Source: Cristatella mucedo | Taxonomy: Eukaryota > Bryozoa > Phylactolaemata > Cristatellidae | Assembly (NCBI GenBank): GCA_009760855.2 | Contig: WPIO01000124.1 | Coordinates: 763,501-827,500 of the forward strand | Direction of reading: 5' to 3' | DNA: 64,000 nucleotides | In this document: positions 47,563-60,049 of the stretch, piece after piece | Layout of the letters: each line of letters begins with the position of its first letter | Position numbering within the stretch: the stretch's first letter is position 1 | Notes under the pieces: model-generated | The model's database searches: none | Seen by the model: the letters and a program-made list of their open reading frames with translations, nothing else | Told to the model about the DNA's origin: nothing | Made by a program: the position numbers and the translations under genes

Positions 47563-48596
47563 TACTTCCACAAAGCCATACAGACTATGCGGGTGTTACG
47601 CAGGAGAGTTTTGTATATCGCACTCACAGCCTAAGCGGCTTTCGGTACACATTCGGTAGCCCACAGACTTCGTCTCGCGAAACAAAGAGAAAGTGGGAAG
47701 CATAGCAGAGTCCGGAGAGCAGTTGAGGTAGTGAGTGGCATGGAAGTAGCAGCTCAGGACCGCTGAAAAGGATGAGTCACAGCTGGCAGCAGGAGAGAAG
47801 TTGTCGTTGCGTAAGAATTGTGGAAGTGAGTTCCACAGCCTAGCACCTGCAGAGCTAAAGCTACTGATGCCAACAACCTTTAAGCGGAGGAATGGAACTG
47901 CTAATTTATTGTCCACACAGGACCTGAGGGCGCGAAGAGGCTGAAACTGGTGCAGCAGTTCAGCTAGGTACGAAGGAGCCAAACCGTGGCGGGCCTTGTA
48001 GGTCAGCTTAAGAACTTTGCATTGTATTCGCTGCTCAACCGACACCCATCCTAACTCTTTTAGCAAAGGAGACATGTGTTCCAACCTCTGGGACGTGAAG
48101 ACTAGCCTTGCAGCCATATTCATATTCAACTGCAGTGGCCTTGTTGATTTCTTCGGTAGCCCAGCCAAAAGGGAATTACAATAAACAAGCCGAGACAGAA
48201 CTAAGGAGCTAGTTAAATTGTTTTGCAAGCCACTCTGGAAGATAGCTCCTAATCTTGGATAAGGATCGAACGTGATGGCTAGCTGTAGAAGCAGTCTTCT
48301 GAATTAAGCTTTTAAAATTGAGGCAGCTGTCCAAAACGACACCTAAATTACGAGCACGTGGTGATGGTCGCACAACAGCATCACCTGTTAGAATAGCAAA
48401 GCCTTTTAATCCAGCAGCACGCTTAGGGTGTCCTATGAGCAGCAGTTCGGTTTTATCGTCATTTAGTTTCAAGAAGTTTTCCGACATCCATGATCAAAGC
48501 TCGGCAAGGCAAGCATTCAGTTTCTCAGTTGCTGCAGCAGATTCCGACGGTTTGAATGACAAAAACAGCTGAGTATCATCAGCATAAAAGTGTTAT
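47563..48596 (-). mobile_element. family-2 LINE copy D, 5'-truncated at YADD
   Basis: The minus strand starts inside the catalytic motif (YADDTQL region at 48575-48596) and runs to the family-2 3' terminus. One frame covers [17 protein letters not shown] through SARNLGVV-type and C-terminal blocks, with one break near 48210-48230 between the two open parts. It serves as the intact reference for the deletions in copy C. Confidence 0.88.
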
Positions 48597-48899
48597 CTAA
48601 TAGGTATTTCCAAAATACGTTGACGCGCACTCCAGGTTGCCAGTTCAACCGGTTGTGCAGCCTATATATCGTCTCTAGGATGAGTGCAAAATTACAGGCG
48701 CTTTTGTACGATGAACGTGCAGGAATAAAATATGTGTTAGATGTTGAAGAGACCATGGAAAAGTCAGACGAACGCTAGCGTATACAGAGTTCTAATAATT
48801 CATCGATTCATCGATTCATCGCAGACTCTACAGAGGCTCCCAGGCAGCAAGCTTCTACGCTTCTTTTTACGATTCGATTGCTTTCCAACTACCAAGTTT

Positions 48900-49030
48900 C
48901 CATTTTGTGTGTTTTAGACTTAAACTTAAAGACTCTTACTTGAGTATGGTCACGGGAAAGAGTATTGGCTACCTCATTCGCACTGAAAAATGCTTAGGAT
49001 TGGAGCGACAGAGTCTGTATAAAACGCTCG
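48900..49030 (+). mobile_element. family-2 LINE 3' end, very worn
   Basis: ATTGGCTACCTCATTCGCAC and AGTCTGTATAAAAC follow the order of the family-2 UTR (GGCTACC..., then GCGCTATACAAAACTC). This call rests on weak similarity only. Confidence 0.4.
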
Positions 49031-50990
49031 AGCGTACGACCTACTACAGATTTAACATTTATTTGTGGGTTTAAGGAAGACACACCGTGTGTTCACATTG
49101 AATGGGGTTTGATTTTCCGAAATGCTCAATAAACAGTTGGACCACTTTCATGTACTGTCTCAATAAGATAGTCAGCGTTCGCTTGATTCAAGCAATAGTC
49201 TGTAAATGGGCTCCGTTGATACCAGCTATTTGTTCAGGAACCGATGGATCAGAGCAGGCAGACGTAATAAATAGCAGCACGTAGCAGATGCAATAAAGCT
49301 TAAGCACAATAAGGCGTAGGCGTTTGAATTTAAAATGGTTAATTTTCGAGACACACGGGTCCAAGAGACCTCTTATGCCCGCTCAGATCATACGAATCTT
49401 TTAATATTTAGGATATTACATTCACATCTAGTCTGATATTTTCTCACTGCAATTGAAATGTTAAAATTTCAAAAGGAAATAAATCTATACCTCAAAGTAT
49501 TTGTGTGTAATTCTGTTGGTAAATTTTCCCTAGGAAATATATACATGCATTTCTCCCACAAGTTTCAAGTAGTCTTGTTCTTTGGCTTAAAGGTATTGCA
49601 CTTAAAAGAAGCTCTGCCTGTAGTACCGCTACGGGAATAAGCAATTATTTCCTGTATACCCGAGAAAGTTAACAAAAATAAGAGCAGCATTGAAAATGCC
49701 TATAATTATAAGACCGCAAGTTATTTTAATAACTTTAAAGCAATTCAAACAAATGATTTTTCTTCTATCACTAATGGTGGCTTGTAACCAACGTCTCCAC
49801 ACGATAGATAAGACTGCTCAAAACCCTGCACAATTGTTAACCAGTCGGGATCGTAAGGGTCCCATATGGTGGTTCTATATAAGAATCACACATTTACTAT
49901 CTACATATCATAGCGTACAGCGAATTCCGGCCACTTTCGCCGAGTGCTGACTCATTCAGCCTACACCTGAGTTAAGGCGTACTAGGAAAGGATAGAGAGT
50001 TAGAAATAAAGACAAAATACTTGTTAACCACTGTCCTCATATACTTTCATCACGGTTTGCTTGTTGTTTCTAATTGTTGTTTATGGTATTTGTCTGGCAA
50101 AGAAAGAGTCGTCGCAGGGTTTGACACTGTCATGCACATAACTAGTAAAGTTTTTTAGTTGGTGAGTCTATCGTAATTACATAACGCTCGTGGTAGATTG
50201 CTACATAGTAATCACAATTAAATAATGCCAGCGCGAGATTATTGCAAAAAAAGCCTCTTAAAATAATGGATCATTCCATTATGGTATGCGATAGAACTTC
50301 ACGTGACCATGTACCCAAAAGAGTCTTTCAAAGGGTGGCCATGACTTTCTAGCTCTCTGCACTACAACCCCGTTGCAATTTTAGTGCAAAACCATTTCTC
50401 ATTCGTGTCACATCGCTTAAAGATCTGGAAACTTTTGTACTACTGAGCTTTGTGTTTACTTTTTTTCAAGTTAATGATACACTCCGTCTCAGTCCTCCGG
50501 AATCGTGATCGATTTGTCTGCTGGATTTGTGCTGGGATTTTTCCTATTCAAATTTCTCTGGTTATACTTAACGGTCTGAAAATTAGTTTACATAATAAAT
50601 TGGCTAGGGTGGACTGGAAGCGCTAACACCATAGTAGAGCTTGTCCAAACCTAAGAGACCACTTACGAATATGTCGTCGGATTGCCGATATACGGGTGAT
50701 TCACAGCGTTTACGTGGCGTTTGGAGCAAAACAAAATATTACCTAAGGAACGTCTGAAGGAGCGCTACCATTCCACCATGCCACTTGGTCGGCGACGTGA
50801 GTCCTTGAGAGCAGGCGAATAAATCAAGCCTGCTTGCCAGCCGGCTAACCTTCCTTACAAGTAAATGAACTGCTGCAGCTACATTAGTCTCGCCGTGCTG
50901 CGAGTCCTCGCGAGTTAATAAGCTATAATTAGATCCTCCTCCTTTATTGACAGTCAATACACCTAATTACTGTGTGGGCACCGTGTACTC
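49030..50990. other. AT-rich, no gene recognised
   Basis: Low GC with short frames only. I see no repeat tail, tandem array or exon. Confidence 0.5.
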
Positions 50991-50999
50991 TCTGTCATA

Positions 51000-51120
51000 C
51001 TACTAGTACTACTACTACTACTACTACTACTGCTGCTACTACTAATAATGCATTGTCATAGTACTCACAGAGAACTCAATCTTTTTCTAGGCAATTTACA
51101 TTTGCTGTAAAGGATCAAAA
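51000..51120 (-). mobile_element. (ACT)n run and family-1 LINE tail fragment
   Basis: An ACT/GCT triplet run (about 51001-51045) is followed by ACTCACAGAGAACTCAATCT and CTAGGCAATTTACATTTGCT, the minus-strand LINE 3' hairpin tail and UTR. Confidence 0.7.
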
Positions 51121-51889
51121 TTCTATCGCAATTCTAACGCTGCGAGAACGTTTCTTATTCCTGCTGCCAAATCAGGAATCTTTTGCAGCCTTTTTCATTG
51201 CTAGAGCTTTGCTTCTATTAAATGAACTTACGTAGTGCCCTGCTTCTCGCCTCTGCTTTAATGAATAAGAAGGAGTCACGTGGCCAGCGACTTCGCACCC
51301 GCAGGTTCGCTCCTCCAATTTTCTCTCTACGCGCGGCACAGTTCTTTCTCTTGACTTTGGGGGATTAAAGGAGGAGATCCACATCCAAAATATCCCGCCG
51401 TAAAATAGTGGCTGACATCCGTGGTACTACGCCGTTTTTTTTACGGCCGCGAGGACATCATCCAATGATTTGTGACCCAGTCCCTTAAGCTGAGGTAAAA
51501 ATAAGCACTGGCAGTTTTCTATCATCAAATGAAAGCTGAAAATGATAGTCGCTTTCTGTTAGCCGTTTTTTTACATTGACAGGTCGTTTTACCATTGGTT
51601 ATTGAATGCTAATTTTAGCATTCACTGCATACTGCTCATCTGCAAAGACTGCAACAACCTAAATGACCGAAACACTTGACGTCCTCGACGGGTCAATAGC
51701 ACCAGCCTAAACTAACTGATGTTAATACCAATAAAGGATAAGAAATTTATACAGATACGAGAAATATATATCTTTCTAAGTAATTTAAAAATGCTGTAAT
51801 GAAATTGTATCTATTAGTATGCGATAAAATACAGCATTTCAGCATGCATAGGCACGCGAAGGACACTCTTACGGACCCAATAAATAATG

Positions 51890-52345
51890 GGAGCAAGTGG
51901 GTTTTAAGCTTCGTTTTCAATTTAGTAAATTCCGGGGATGTCGTGGCGTCATTCGGGAGTGATTACTAGGCTTAAGGAGCATCTGAATTAAGGGCATACT
52001 CTCCAAATAATTTGAGGTTAGTTAGAAGCAGAGCTAAGCGACTTGAGTCGGTGGAGCTGGTGATAGGATGCCTAGACTGAATAAGAAGTATTTTAGACTG
52101 ACAGGCCAATGAAGGCAAGAGAATGAAGGGACGTAAAAGTAAGGGACAGAACCTTGAAGTCGAAACGCTGAGTAATGAAAAGTTGCAAAATGTAGCAGTT
52201 TTATGTTAACGATAGTCAAGTTAGGCTGCAGAGTTTTGCACCAACTGTAAACCTCTGATTTCGCAGACAAGAAGACGCAAAAGTAACGAGTTATTTATAG
52301 GTATCTAGACGGAGTCACAAATGCATGGATTATGAAGTTCCTGCT
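51890..52345 (-). mobile_element. family-1 LINE fragment, C-terminal RT region, decayed
   Basis: On the minus strand, the blocks for AFVTSRLDFCNSLL, the LQLVQNSAARLV-type region (TTGGTGCAAAACTCTGCAG) and LKSFGD appear in order, with many stops. The copy has no hairpin tail. Confidence 0.7.
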
Positions 52346-52799
52346 TCCAATTCGACAAGTACAGCCAAAAAAGTGCTACTTTAGCAGACACGCGTTGAGC
52401 TGTGGTTTAACATTCAGATTTAAAATAGTCACGCGTCGTGATACAGGTTAAATTCAATACATTCGCAATCGCGAGGCTGCATCTTCGAAATACTTCACCA
52501 TTTAACACATAAGATAAAAGGAATAGTTCATGCACAGACTTCACCATACTTTGACCAGAGGGCTCATTTTGTGTGTATGCACCGAACGTAGGTCTTAAAT
52601 AATGCTATCCACACCCAGTTTTATTTCAACCGGATGGGAGAAGTAAACTCGGGTGCCCGACCCAAAAACAAAAGTCACGTTTGCAGCCGCCAGCTCGCCG
52701 AAGCGATAATCTTCGTGCAGAGACGCATGGCTATATAGACGCGCCCTACGGCAGGTGCTCATCGAGCACGCGTTTGAGCAATTTTTATTGATGGCTGCC

Positions 52800-53440
52800 T
52801 CTAATGGCAGTCCGTCGAAATGTACGAGATTTTGATATAGCAAAGTTAACCGCCACTCGATCGGTTGACGACAGACGTCGCAGGAGTCGCCGGCTAAAAC
52901 CGAGAGCTCACGAACTGATAGAGGGAGCCGAGCTTGCTCGCTGGTGCGCAAGGTTTGCATCGTGCAGCGATCCAGGGAGTTGCAGAACGTCGAGATCTAT
53001 CTACGCGGTCGGAGCCTGAGGCAGCGCCGCCGCCGCCGCGGCTGCTCTCACCGGCAGCAGCTCTCGAAGCGGCAGTTCAGCAGCAGTTCGCCGCTCCTTC
53101 AGGCCACACTTCGAGTAGGTACTTCAGTATTTCGACGTGGCTAAGCGACGCCATTCGCAAAGATCCATTCCACGGCTCCCCGAAGATGGGACCGGCACCT
53201 CTTCGCTGCTCCGGAGGCAGCAGTACGGCCGAGAGGCAGAGGGCGAGGCGTGACGCGGTCATGCCGTTAGTGCTGCTGAGGAGGACCACCTGGCGGAAGT
53301 GAGCGAACAGGAACGTGACGACTTCCTACAAACGAAGAAGCGGGAGGCGGCTCAGCGCAAAAAGCAGCGAAAGCCTCGAGGGCGGCGAGCGAAAAATGGC
53401 GTCAACTCGAGGTTGCAGGCAGCGCCCGTTTATGAAATAG
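52800..53440. other. CpG-rich stretch with conflicting open frames
   Basis: Dense CpG and GCC runs near 53025-53045. On the plus strand a frame at 53116-53439 has protein-like content. On the minus strand a frame at 53077-53289 begins with a leader-like segment (MTASRLALCLSAVLL). Both cannot be right, and a promoter island with chance frames is equally possible. Confidence 0.35.
53116..53439 (+). pseudogene. possible charged-helix coding frame, broken by TGA
   Basis: One plus frame encodes YFDVAKRRHSQRSIPRLPED and GREAEGEA, then a TGA at about 53248-53250, then in the same frame AEEDHLAEVSEQERDDFLQT and KKREAAQRKKQRKPRGRR to a stop at 53437-53439. The second part is a highly charged, helix-like basic tail. 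Either this is a decayed gene or retrocopy, or the stop lies in a spliced-out segment; no GT-AG pair around it is convincing. Confidence 0.3.
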
Positions 53441-53668
53441 GATAACTGGTACCGAATGGCTTCACTCATTTACTAATTTGGAATGCTGGCAGCACTGCAG
53501 CACTCCAGAGCATTCGCAGTTATTATTCTTTAAGTAGAACGAACAAAGGCACACGTATTCCGCACGCGCTAGATTTGATAAGACGAGAGAGATGCTTAGT
53601 AGCTGAGTATGGGGACTACTGCACTCGTCGTCAAACGCTTACAGTCAGTATCTCTTACTGAGCCCCCT

Positions 53669-54440
<772 letters not shown>

Positions 54441-54569
54441 ATTTCCTCGCTGCTATGATTTACTTTCTAACCTTTCAGGGTAGGATTATGGAAGTTGGTC
54501 GTACAAAACAAAGCACTGCAGATAGAGAGAAAAAAAGGAAAAAGCCAACAAAGTACTTAGAATAAAAGC

Positions 54570-55210
54570 CAAATACTGCCGCTCGAAGAGGAAGATAATC
54601 CTAGGAACTGCGTACGTTTGATTTTAAAACACGATATCAGCACGAAGAGGAGACAATTTTATCTCTACGCAGCCGTAGATGGGTATGGCTGAAAAGGACC
54701 AACGGAAAATCTCGGGTCTCGTAAATGGGAGCTTGCTTGCAAAAAGCTTTTGACGTGCCAATAACGATCTTGAGTAGCACCACAATCAGCTTGACTTTTA
54801 GGCACAGGCTATGCCAACTTCTTAAGCATAAGTTAAGCAGTCTGCTAAACTTCAATGGCCCGAAAGCGACCAGTAGCGTTTATGAGGTGCAGAAGGGGCA
54901 CACTAAGATATTTTAGTTTCATTTCTAGTCATGAAAATACTAAGAAGCTCGCTTGCTTTTCTTAAATAGAATTAAACCCTTAGAACAGCAGCGGAAGCTT
55001 CGAAGCTCAGTATGATAAGAAGCTCGGTGTATGATGGAGTAGAGGTTCAGGTTGGGCTGACTTATGTCATTTTGTCGTACTCTAAGAAGCAGAAGTTAAA
55101 TATAAGGACCAAACGAGATGCACTTGATATAAGATGCACATGCGAAATGAAGCTTGTTCGCAGCAACCCGGAGAATCTCGATCGAACGCTCAGCGTTCAG
55201 AAAGCGGATG
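54570..55210. other. no gene recognised
   Basis: Moderately AT-rich DNA between the CT tract and the LINE copy at 55217. No domain-bearing frame. Confidence 0.45.
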
Positions 55211-56192
55211 TGGTAGGCATAATAATAATAATAATATTAATACACTTGATAAAGCATCATCAGAGAACTCAATCTCTGTCTAGGCACTTTACATTTGCTT
55301 AAGACGAAACAAGATCGAGTGGTGAGTGGTTTCATGCTTGATAAACAACATGAACAACATGGTTAGGGGTGAGATGCACAGGGTCAGCATTCAAGGGTGG
55401 TTAGTGGTAGCATGCAACAGTGTCAGAGCGCATATTCACAAAAAGGATGAATCACAGGGACCCACGAAATGCTGTCATAGATGGGTACGTTTTTAACTTT
55501 TATTAATGTGGTCAAGTCAGGGTATGTCGTGACAAAAGTCGGGAGTGAGTTCCCGGGCTTGGGAAGCATACGAACCAAAGGCACGGTCTCCAAAAGATTT
55601 GAAGTTCTTTAGGAGGTGTAGGTGAACAGTTCAATTCCAAAAAGCAGGTGGTACGATGCTTAGCCTGGTGGGGGAGTTGATCTGATAGATAAGTGGGAGC
55701 CAAATAATGAAGGGACCTAGAAGTGAGCGTTAAAACTTTAATAATAATTCAACCTTGAACACGATCCGTTGCTAGACTAGTAGTCAGTGTAGGACGGCGA
55801 GAAGTGGTGCAATGTGGCAACTGCTACGCTCACGACAGTCAAGCCTAGCTGCAGAGTTTTGCACCAGCTGTAAGTGCCTGATTGCACAGGCCGGCAGACC
55901 AGCAAACCATGAGTTACAGAAGTAAAGACGGAATGTCACAAGTGCATGGACTAACTTACATGTGGTATCCCTGTCTAAGCAAGCCAAAATTTTAGCAATG
56001 TTATGCAGCTGAAAGTAGGTAGACTTGATTACGGAGCTGATGTGTTCGTCTAACGAGAGGTCACTTTGGAACTTGACACCTAGATTTCGAGCTGATTCAA
56101 CCGGATTTTCTGAATTTTTTTTGAATTTTTTTTTGAGAATTTCTGAATCACAATTGGTTTGCTCATAACTAGTAAGTTAGTTTTAAAATCAT

Positions 56193-56834
56193 TCAATTTA
56201 AGAGAATTTTCTGCCATCCATGTGCAATTGTCATCAATACATGCAGCAAGGGATTTGAGAGAATTCGAAGTGCACGAGGGCTGGGAGAGAGCAGTGCCAG
56301 TGATGCCCAGGTGAGATAAGAATCACTAAAGAAGGACTTGGTGATTGATAGTATCAAAAGCTGCCGAAAGATCGAGAAAACAAGCAGAAATACTCTACCC
56401 ATGTCTGCATTCCTAAGTAGGTGGATGTACACGCGAAGCAATGCTGACTCTGTAGAGGGATTAGCTCTAAAGCCAGACTGGAACTTACTAGCAAGGTTTG
56501 AAGTTGCAATGCATGAGTTCAGCCAGTCTGCCACGACTCGTTCCAGTGTCTTTGATAGGAATGGTAGAAGGGAGACTGGGCGGTAGTTACTCAAGTTCTC
56601 TTGGTCAAGTGTCGCTTTCTTGAGTAGTGGCCTGACTAAAGCTTTTTTGAAAGGTGCTGGGACTTGACCTGAGGCTAATGACATATTAATGATGTTAGTT
56701 ATGCATGGCAGCAGCAGATCAATGCAACATAGGAGCAAGGCAGTGGGAATGGGGTCCAAAGGACTTGTTGTCTTCATTGATTGGGATATGAACTTCCGGA
56801 AGAGGTCACTAGAGACCAGATTGAATGTAGACAT
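56193..56834 (-). pseudogene. LINE reverse transcriptase (copy E), frame-broken
   Basis: [39 protein letters not shown] and FQSGFRANPSTESALLRVY are intact. The frame shifts before motif A, so [12 protein letters not shown] is read out of frame. The 222-bp deletion then removes motif B and YADD. Confidence 0.85.
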
Positions 56835-57234
56835 TGAGGTGCTGCAAGGAATCCATGGACATCATTCTAGTGGGGATGTTGCCATCGCATTGATGGACTC
56901 ACTGATCTTGTCTATCTATCCTCTGCATAATGAAGCTAGATCATCAGATGGATCGTCAGTTAAGGAGCTAACCTGGGAGTTGTTGAGGAGATGGTTGACC
57001 GCCGACATCAGCATTTTTGGGTTGTGCATCTGTGATTCAACCATGGTTTAATAGAAGCTAGACCTAGCCTTTGCTTGGATCGATTGGTATGACCTACAGT
57101 AGTCCTCGTATGTCTTTCGATGGACAGTCAGTCCTGATCTTTTGTATGCTTTTTCATGCTTGCACTTAGTAGACCTAGCTAGTGTAATGTCTGTGGTGAA
57201 CCATAGGCCGTCTGGGCGAGGGCGAACCGTGTGC

Positions 57235-57756
57235 TTAGAAAGGTGCAAACTCGTCGAGCATGTCAGCTAGTGTCGTGTTGTAGCAATATACCAACGAAGA
57301 CAGATCGGAAGGGGGACTGAGCAGCAGCGGCGAGGCACATACTCTTGCACGGACAGCATCGATGTCAAGGGTCTTGAGGTTTCGCGATTCCACATGTGAT
57401 TTTAGAGAGGAGGAGGAGGGCACATATTGTGGACTGAATGAGATCTGCATGTGGTCAGATAAGGAAGATTTGGCATTAATTGGTGGCGACAAAGTGCAGT
57501 TGTATGAGAAAGTTTGGTCGAGTGTGTGACCCTTGATGTGAGTAGAGCCGTGCAAATGATCCACAAGAGACAGTGAGTCAGTCAATGCAAGAAATTCAGG
57601 GCTAAATGCGTCAGATAAGTTATCAAAGTGAATGTTGAAATCAACCATAACGAGGAAGGATCGATTTCTTGCACACAGAATCGAAATGAGATCGGAGAAA
57701 TCTGAGATAAAGAAGGACCTGGTACCTGCGATTATGCGATCATAAACGCGTCGCAA
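57235..57756 (-). pseudogene. LINE APE-type endonuclease, C-terminal part
   Basis: It encodes FLVMVDFNIHFDNLSDAF (the GDFN motif, Gly replaced by Val), HGSTHIKGHTLDQTFSYN and SSLSDHMQISFS (the SDH catalytic end). The N-terminal part of the endonuclease is truncated. A linker frame (57048-57248) leads toward RT. Confidence 0.8.
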
Positions 57757-58037
57757 GATGCAGCTGTTTCTAAGCGGCGAGCCATAAAGTCAGCTGCAAG
57801 TAACGAGTTTCTTTACATGCACATAACTTTCAAGATTCCTTTTGCGAGTGCAGCGACGCAACCATGTTGGGGAAAGAGCAGGAGAAACAGACGAGAGCTT
57901 TAAGTATATATAAATGGAGAGCAAGAGTATGAAAGATAGTGGGCAGATTTGACGTAAAGAGAAGAGATTCGAGTAAGCACACGAATATAACTACATGCAC
58001 ATACAGAAACATACAATGAATGAGTGGATGAGTGGGA

Positions 58038-58045
58038 GAGGGAGA

Positions 58046-58120
<75 letters not shown>
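58038..58120. repeat. (GA)n microsatellite
   Basis: About 40 GA units with GGGA interruptions at the left end. Confidence 0.95.
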
Positions 58121-58122
<2 letters not shown>

Positions 58123-58157
58123 CAACAACGCAAAAAAACCGAGAGAAAAAAGGGGCA

Positions 58158-58255
58158 CACACACACACACACGCATATATAATATATATATATATTATAT
58201 ATATATATATATATATACATATTTATATTATATTTATATATATATTATATATATT
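58158..58255. repeat. (AC)n then (AT)n run
   Basis: A short AC run followed by TATA-rich repeats up to the foldback at 58256. Confidence 0.95.
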
Positions 58256-58357
58256 TTTTAGATTAAGAGAAAGAACTGATCTATCGAGAGAGAGGGAGGG
58301 AGGGAGGGAGAGAGGGGGCTGGTAGGGGATAGATCAGCTCTTTCTCTTAATCTAAAA
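58256..58357. repeat. foldback element, 30-bp arms, 42-bp GA-rich loop
   Basis: Left arm 58256-58285, right arm 58328-58357, one mismatch in 30. The loop is GA/GGGA-rich. It sits between the AT run and the RhoGAP-like exon. Confidence 0.95.
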
Positions 58358-58621
58358 CTACACATTTCAAGCAAAATACCGACTCCTTTTGAAGAGTGGT
58401 AATACAGTTGGGTAATCAGGCTTGCCAAGATTACGCCTGGTCTTGGGAGTTAGGGAAGTTCTTGGCCAAATACTTATATTTATAATATAACCACCTGCAC
58501 ATTTTGGTGAGTCAAGATCAAATCGTAGTGGTACAGTATTCTGTCGATCGCCTCCTAAGGTTAGAATCAACAAGATGGCATATTGGGGACTGCCTCCGAC
58601 ACGCCCCGACTCTCGTCTTAC

Positions 58622-58806
58622 CGTTTGCCAGTCATGCAGGAAGTTGATGAAGGTCTCAACGGAATATAGCGCCTTGCTGGACTGATGAATCCTCGCCACA
58701 TTGTTGCTGTCCCTCTTGCTTTCTAATACGTGCTGATGGATCAGATCGTAGGCTTGGACAGAGAAGAGCGATTCCGGGAGCTCTTGCAAGTACTCCTTTA
58801 GCAAGC
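58622..58806 (-). CDS. RhoGAP-domain exon (single exon)
   Basis: The acceptor TGCTGTTACACAG precedes GCTTGCTAAAGG; the donor is CAAACG|GTAAGA. It enters with 2 nt and has 61 codons, ending in phase 0. GLLKEYLQELPESLFSVQAY matches the conserved RhoGAP helix (LK-YLRELPEPL type), where the usual Arg is Gln. The rest reads YDLIHQHVLESKRDSN and SVETFINFLHDWQT. RhoGAP domains stimulate GTP hydrolysis by Rho-family GTPases. The arginine-finger exon would lie upstream (higher coordinates) but I did not find it, nor the downstream exons. The family is likely but not certain. Confidence 0.55.
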
Positions 58807-58809
58807 CTG

Positions 58810-59380
58810 TGTAACAGCAAACGATGACGGGCCTCTGTTCGACAAAGCAACTAGAAGAGTCTCTGTGGAGCAAGGTGTGGAGTGCTAACAATGCAAGCTT
58901 ATCGATATGCTAAGTTAAACTGCTGTCAATGCAGTGGTGCTGCGGTTGAACAGCACCGCCGAATCCTGGCTGTCACTAAGCGTCTTATATTTTTCGACTA
59001 AGCAGTTTGTATGCACAGCAAACAGATCAGTGCACGGCGTGGGATGTTGGACAAACAGCTGTTTAATAGAAGATGTGCTGCACATGGCTAAAGTTAACCA
59101 CCACATTGCCTGACTATCGTTATGATCTCAGAGGCTTGCCTGATGCCCCTACTAACGCTGCCAAAGCCGTTTGCCTATCATATCAAGGCCAAGGTGTCGT
59201 TAATAGCCCAGCTCGGGACTACTGGCCATGCGAGTGGTCCATGACAAGTGTGGACACTTACGTGTAGCAGCAGTAACGTATCTCTATTAATTAAAGCGAG
59301 AAAGTTCGCTCGTCACGGCCGTCCATCGCATGCCCTACGAACTTACGTCTAACGGCAAGATGGTGCACTTACTTCACGGG
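58810..59380. other. probable RhoGAP gene intron, nothing recognised
   Basis: No frame with RhoGAP-like content and no repeat signature. Confidence 0.35.
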
Positions 59381-59390
59381 GCTCATGTAC

Positions 59391-59700
59391 AGTATTGTAT
59401 TCCTACTATGACTTGGCGAAGCGAGTCCTCAGGCTCACTCGACGACAAAAACATAGCATACCAAGAGGTAATAGTCGCGCAATTGCATATAATAAAAATA
59501 AGAGTGCACTTGATAGGCGCCCTCAGAGAACTCAATCTCTTTCTAGGCACTTTACATTTGCTGCAAAGGGGAATGCAATTGAATGGTGAGTAATGTCATG
59601 CTTGATAAACAAACAAAATGAAAAACATGTTTAGGGGTGATATGCAGTATTGTGTTTCTACTATGACTCAGCGAAGCGAGTCCACAGGCTCACTCGGCTC
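59391..59700. repeat. 53-bp direct repeat flanking a LINE UTR fragment
   Basis: Copies at about 59391-59444 and 59642-59695 (shared CGAAGCGAGTC and AGGCTCACTCG) differ at a few bases and lie on either side of the LINE piece at 59495-59640. Confidence 0.8.
59495..59640 (-). mobile_element. family-1 LINE 3' UTR fragment
   Basis: The minus strand shows AACATGTTTTTCATTTTG, TTTGCAGCAAATGTAAAGTG and the hairpin tail CTAGAAAGAGATTGAGTTCT...GGGCGCCTATCAAGTG. Confidence 0.85.
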
Positions 59701-60049
59701 TCAAGTAAGCAAAAGCTGGCCCTTCACAGTAAGCCAAGCGTTGACCTGCAGCACTGAAAGTTGCTCAGCAGTGCTGGCAAGCCGGAGCTTTTATCAGGCA
59801 GGGCAGCCAGGGCGGCAGTTCTGCATTCGCATCTTCTTCTCGTGCGATCGGCTGCTCAGCTGCCGAAAGCCATGCGGAAAAAAGGTAGCTGGTGCTGAAG
59901 CGATGCACACTCTGGCAGCAGCAGGCAGGCAGGCAGGCAGGGGTACTTGACATGTCTGACTGCCTCTTAGCAGCAGCAGCAGACTTTGTAAGTGTAAGCT
60001 CATGCACTGCCTGAAAGGCGACTGACAAGGTGAGCTGTTCCATTCTCTC

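Larger units (their letters stand above)
55217..57770 (-). mobile_element. CR1/L2/Rex1-group LINE copy E, longest copy
   Basis: About 2.55 kb on the minus strand, from the endonuclease C-terminus (57756 downward) through RT to the hairpin tail and ATT run at 55217-55320. Frames are interrupted by several indels. Compared with copy B a 222-bp block containing YADD is missing at about 56293 (junction GCTCT/CTCCCAG). It is the only copy here that keeps any endonuclease. Confidence 0.92.
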
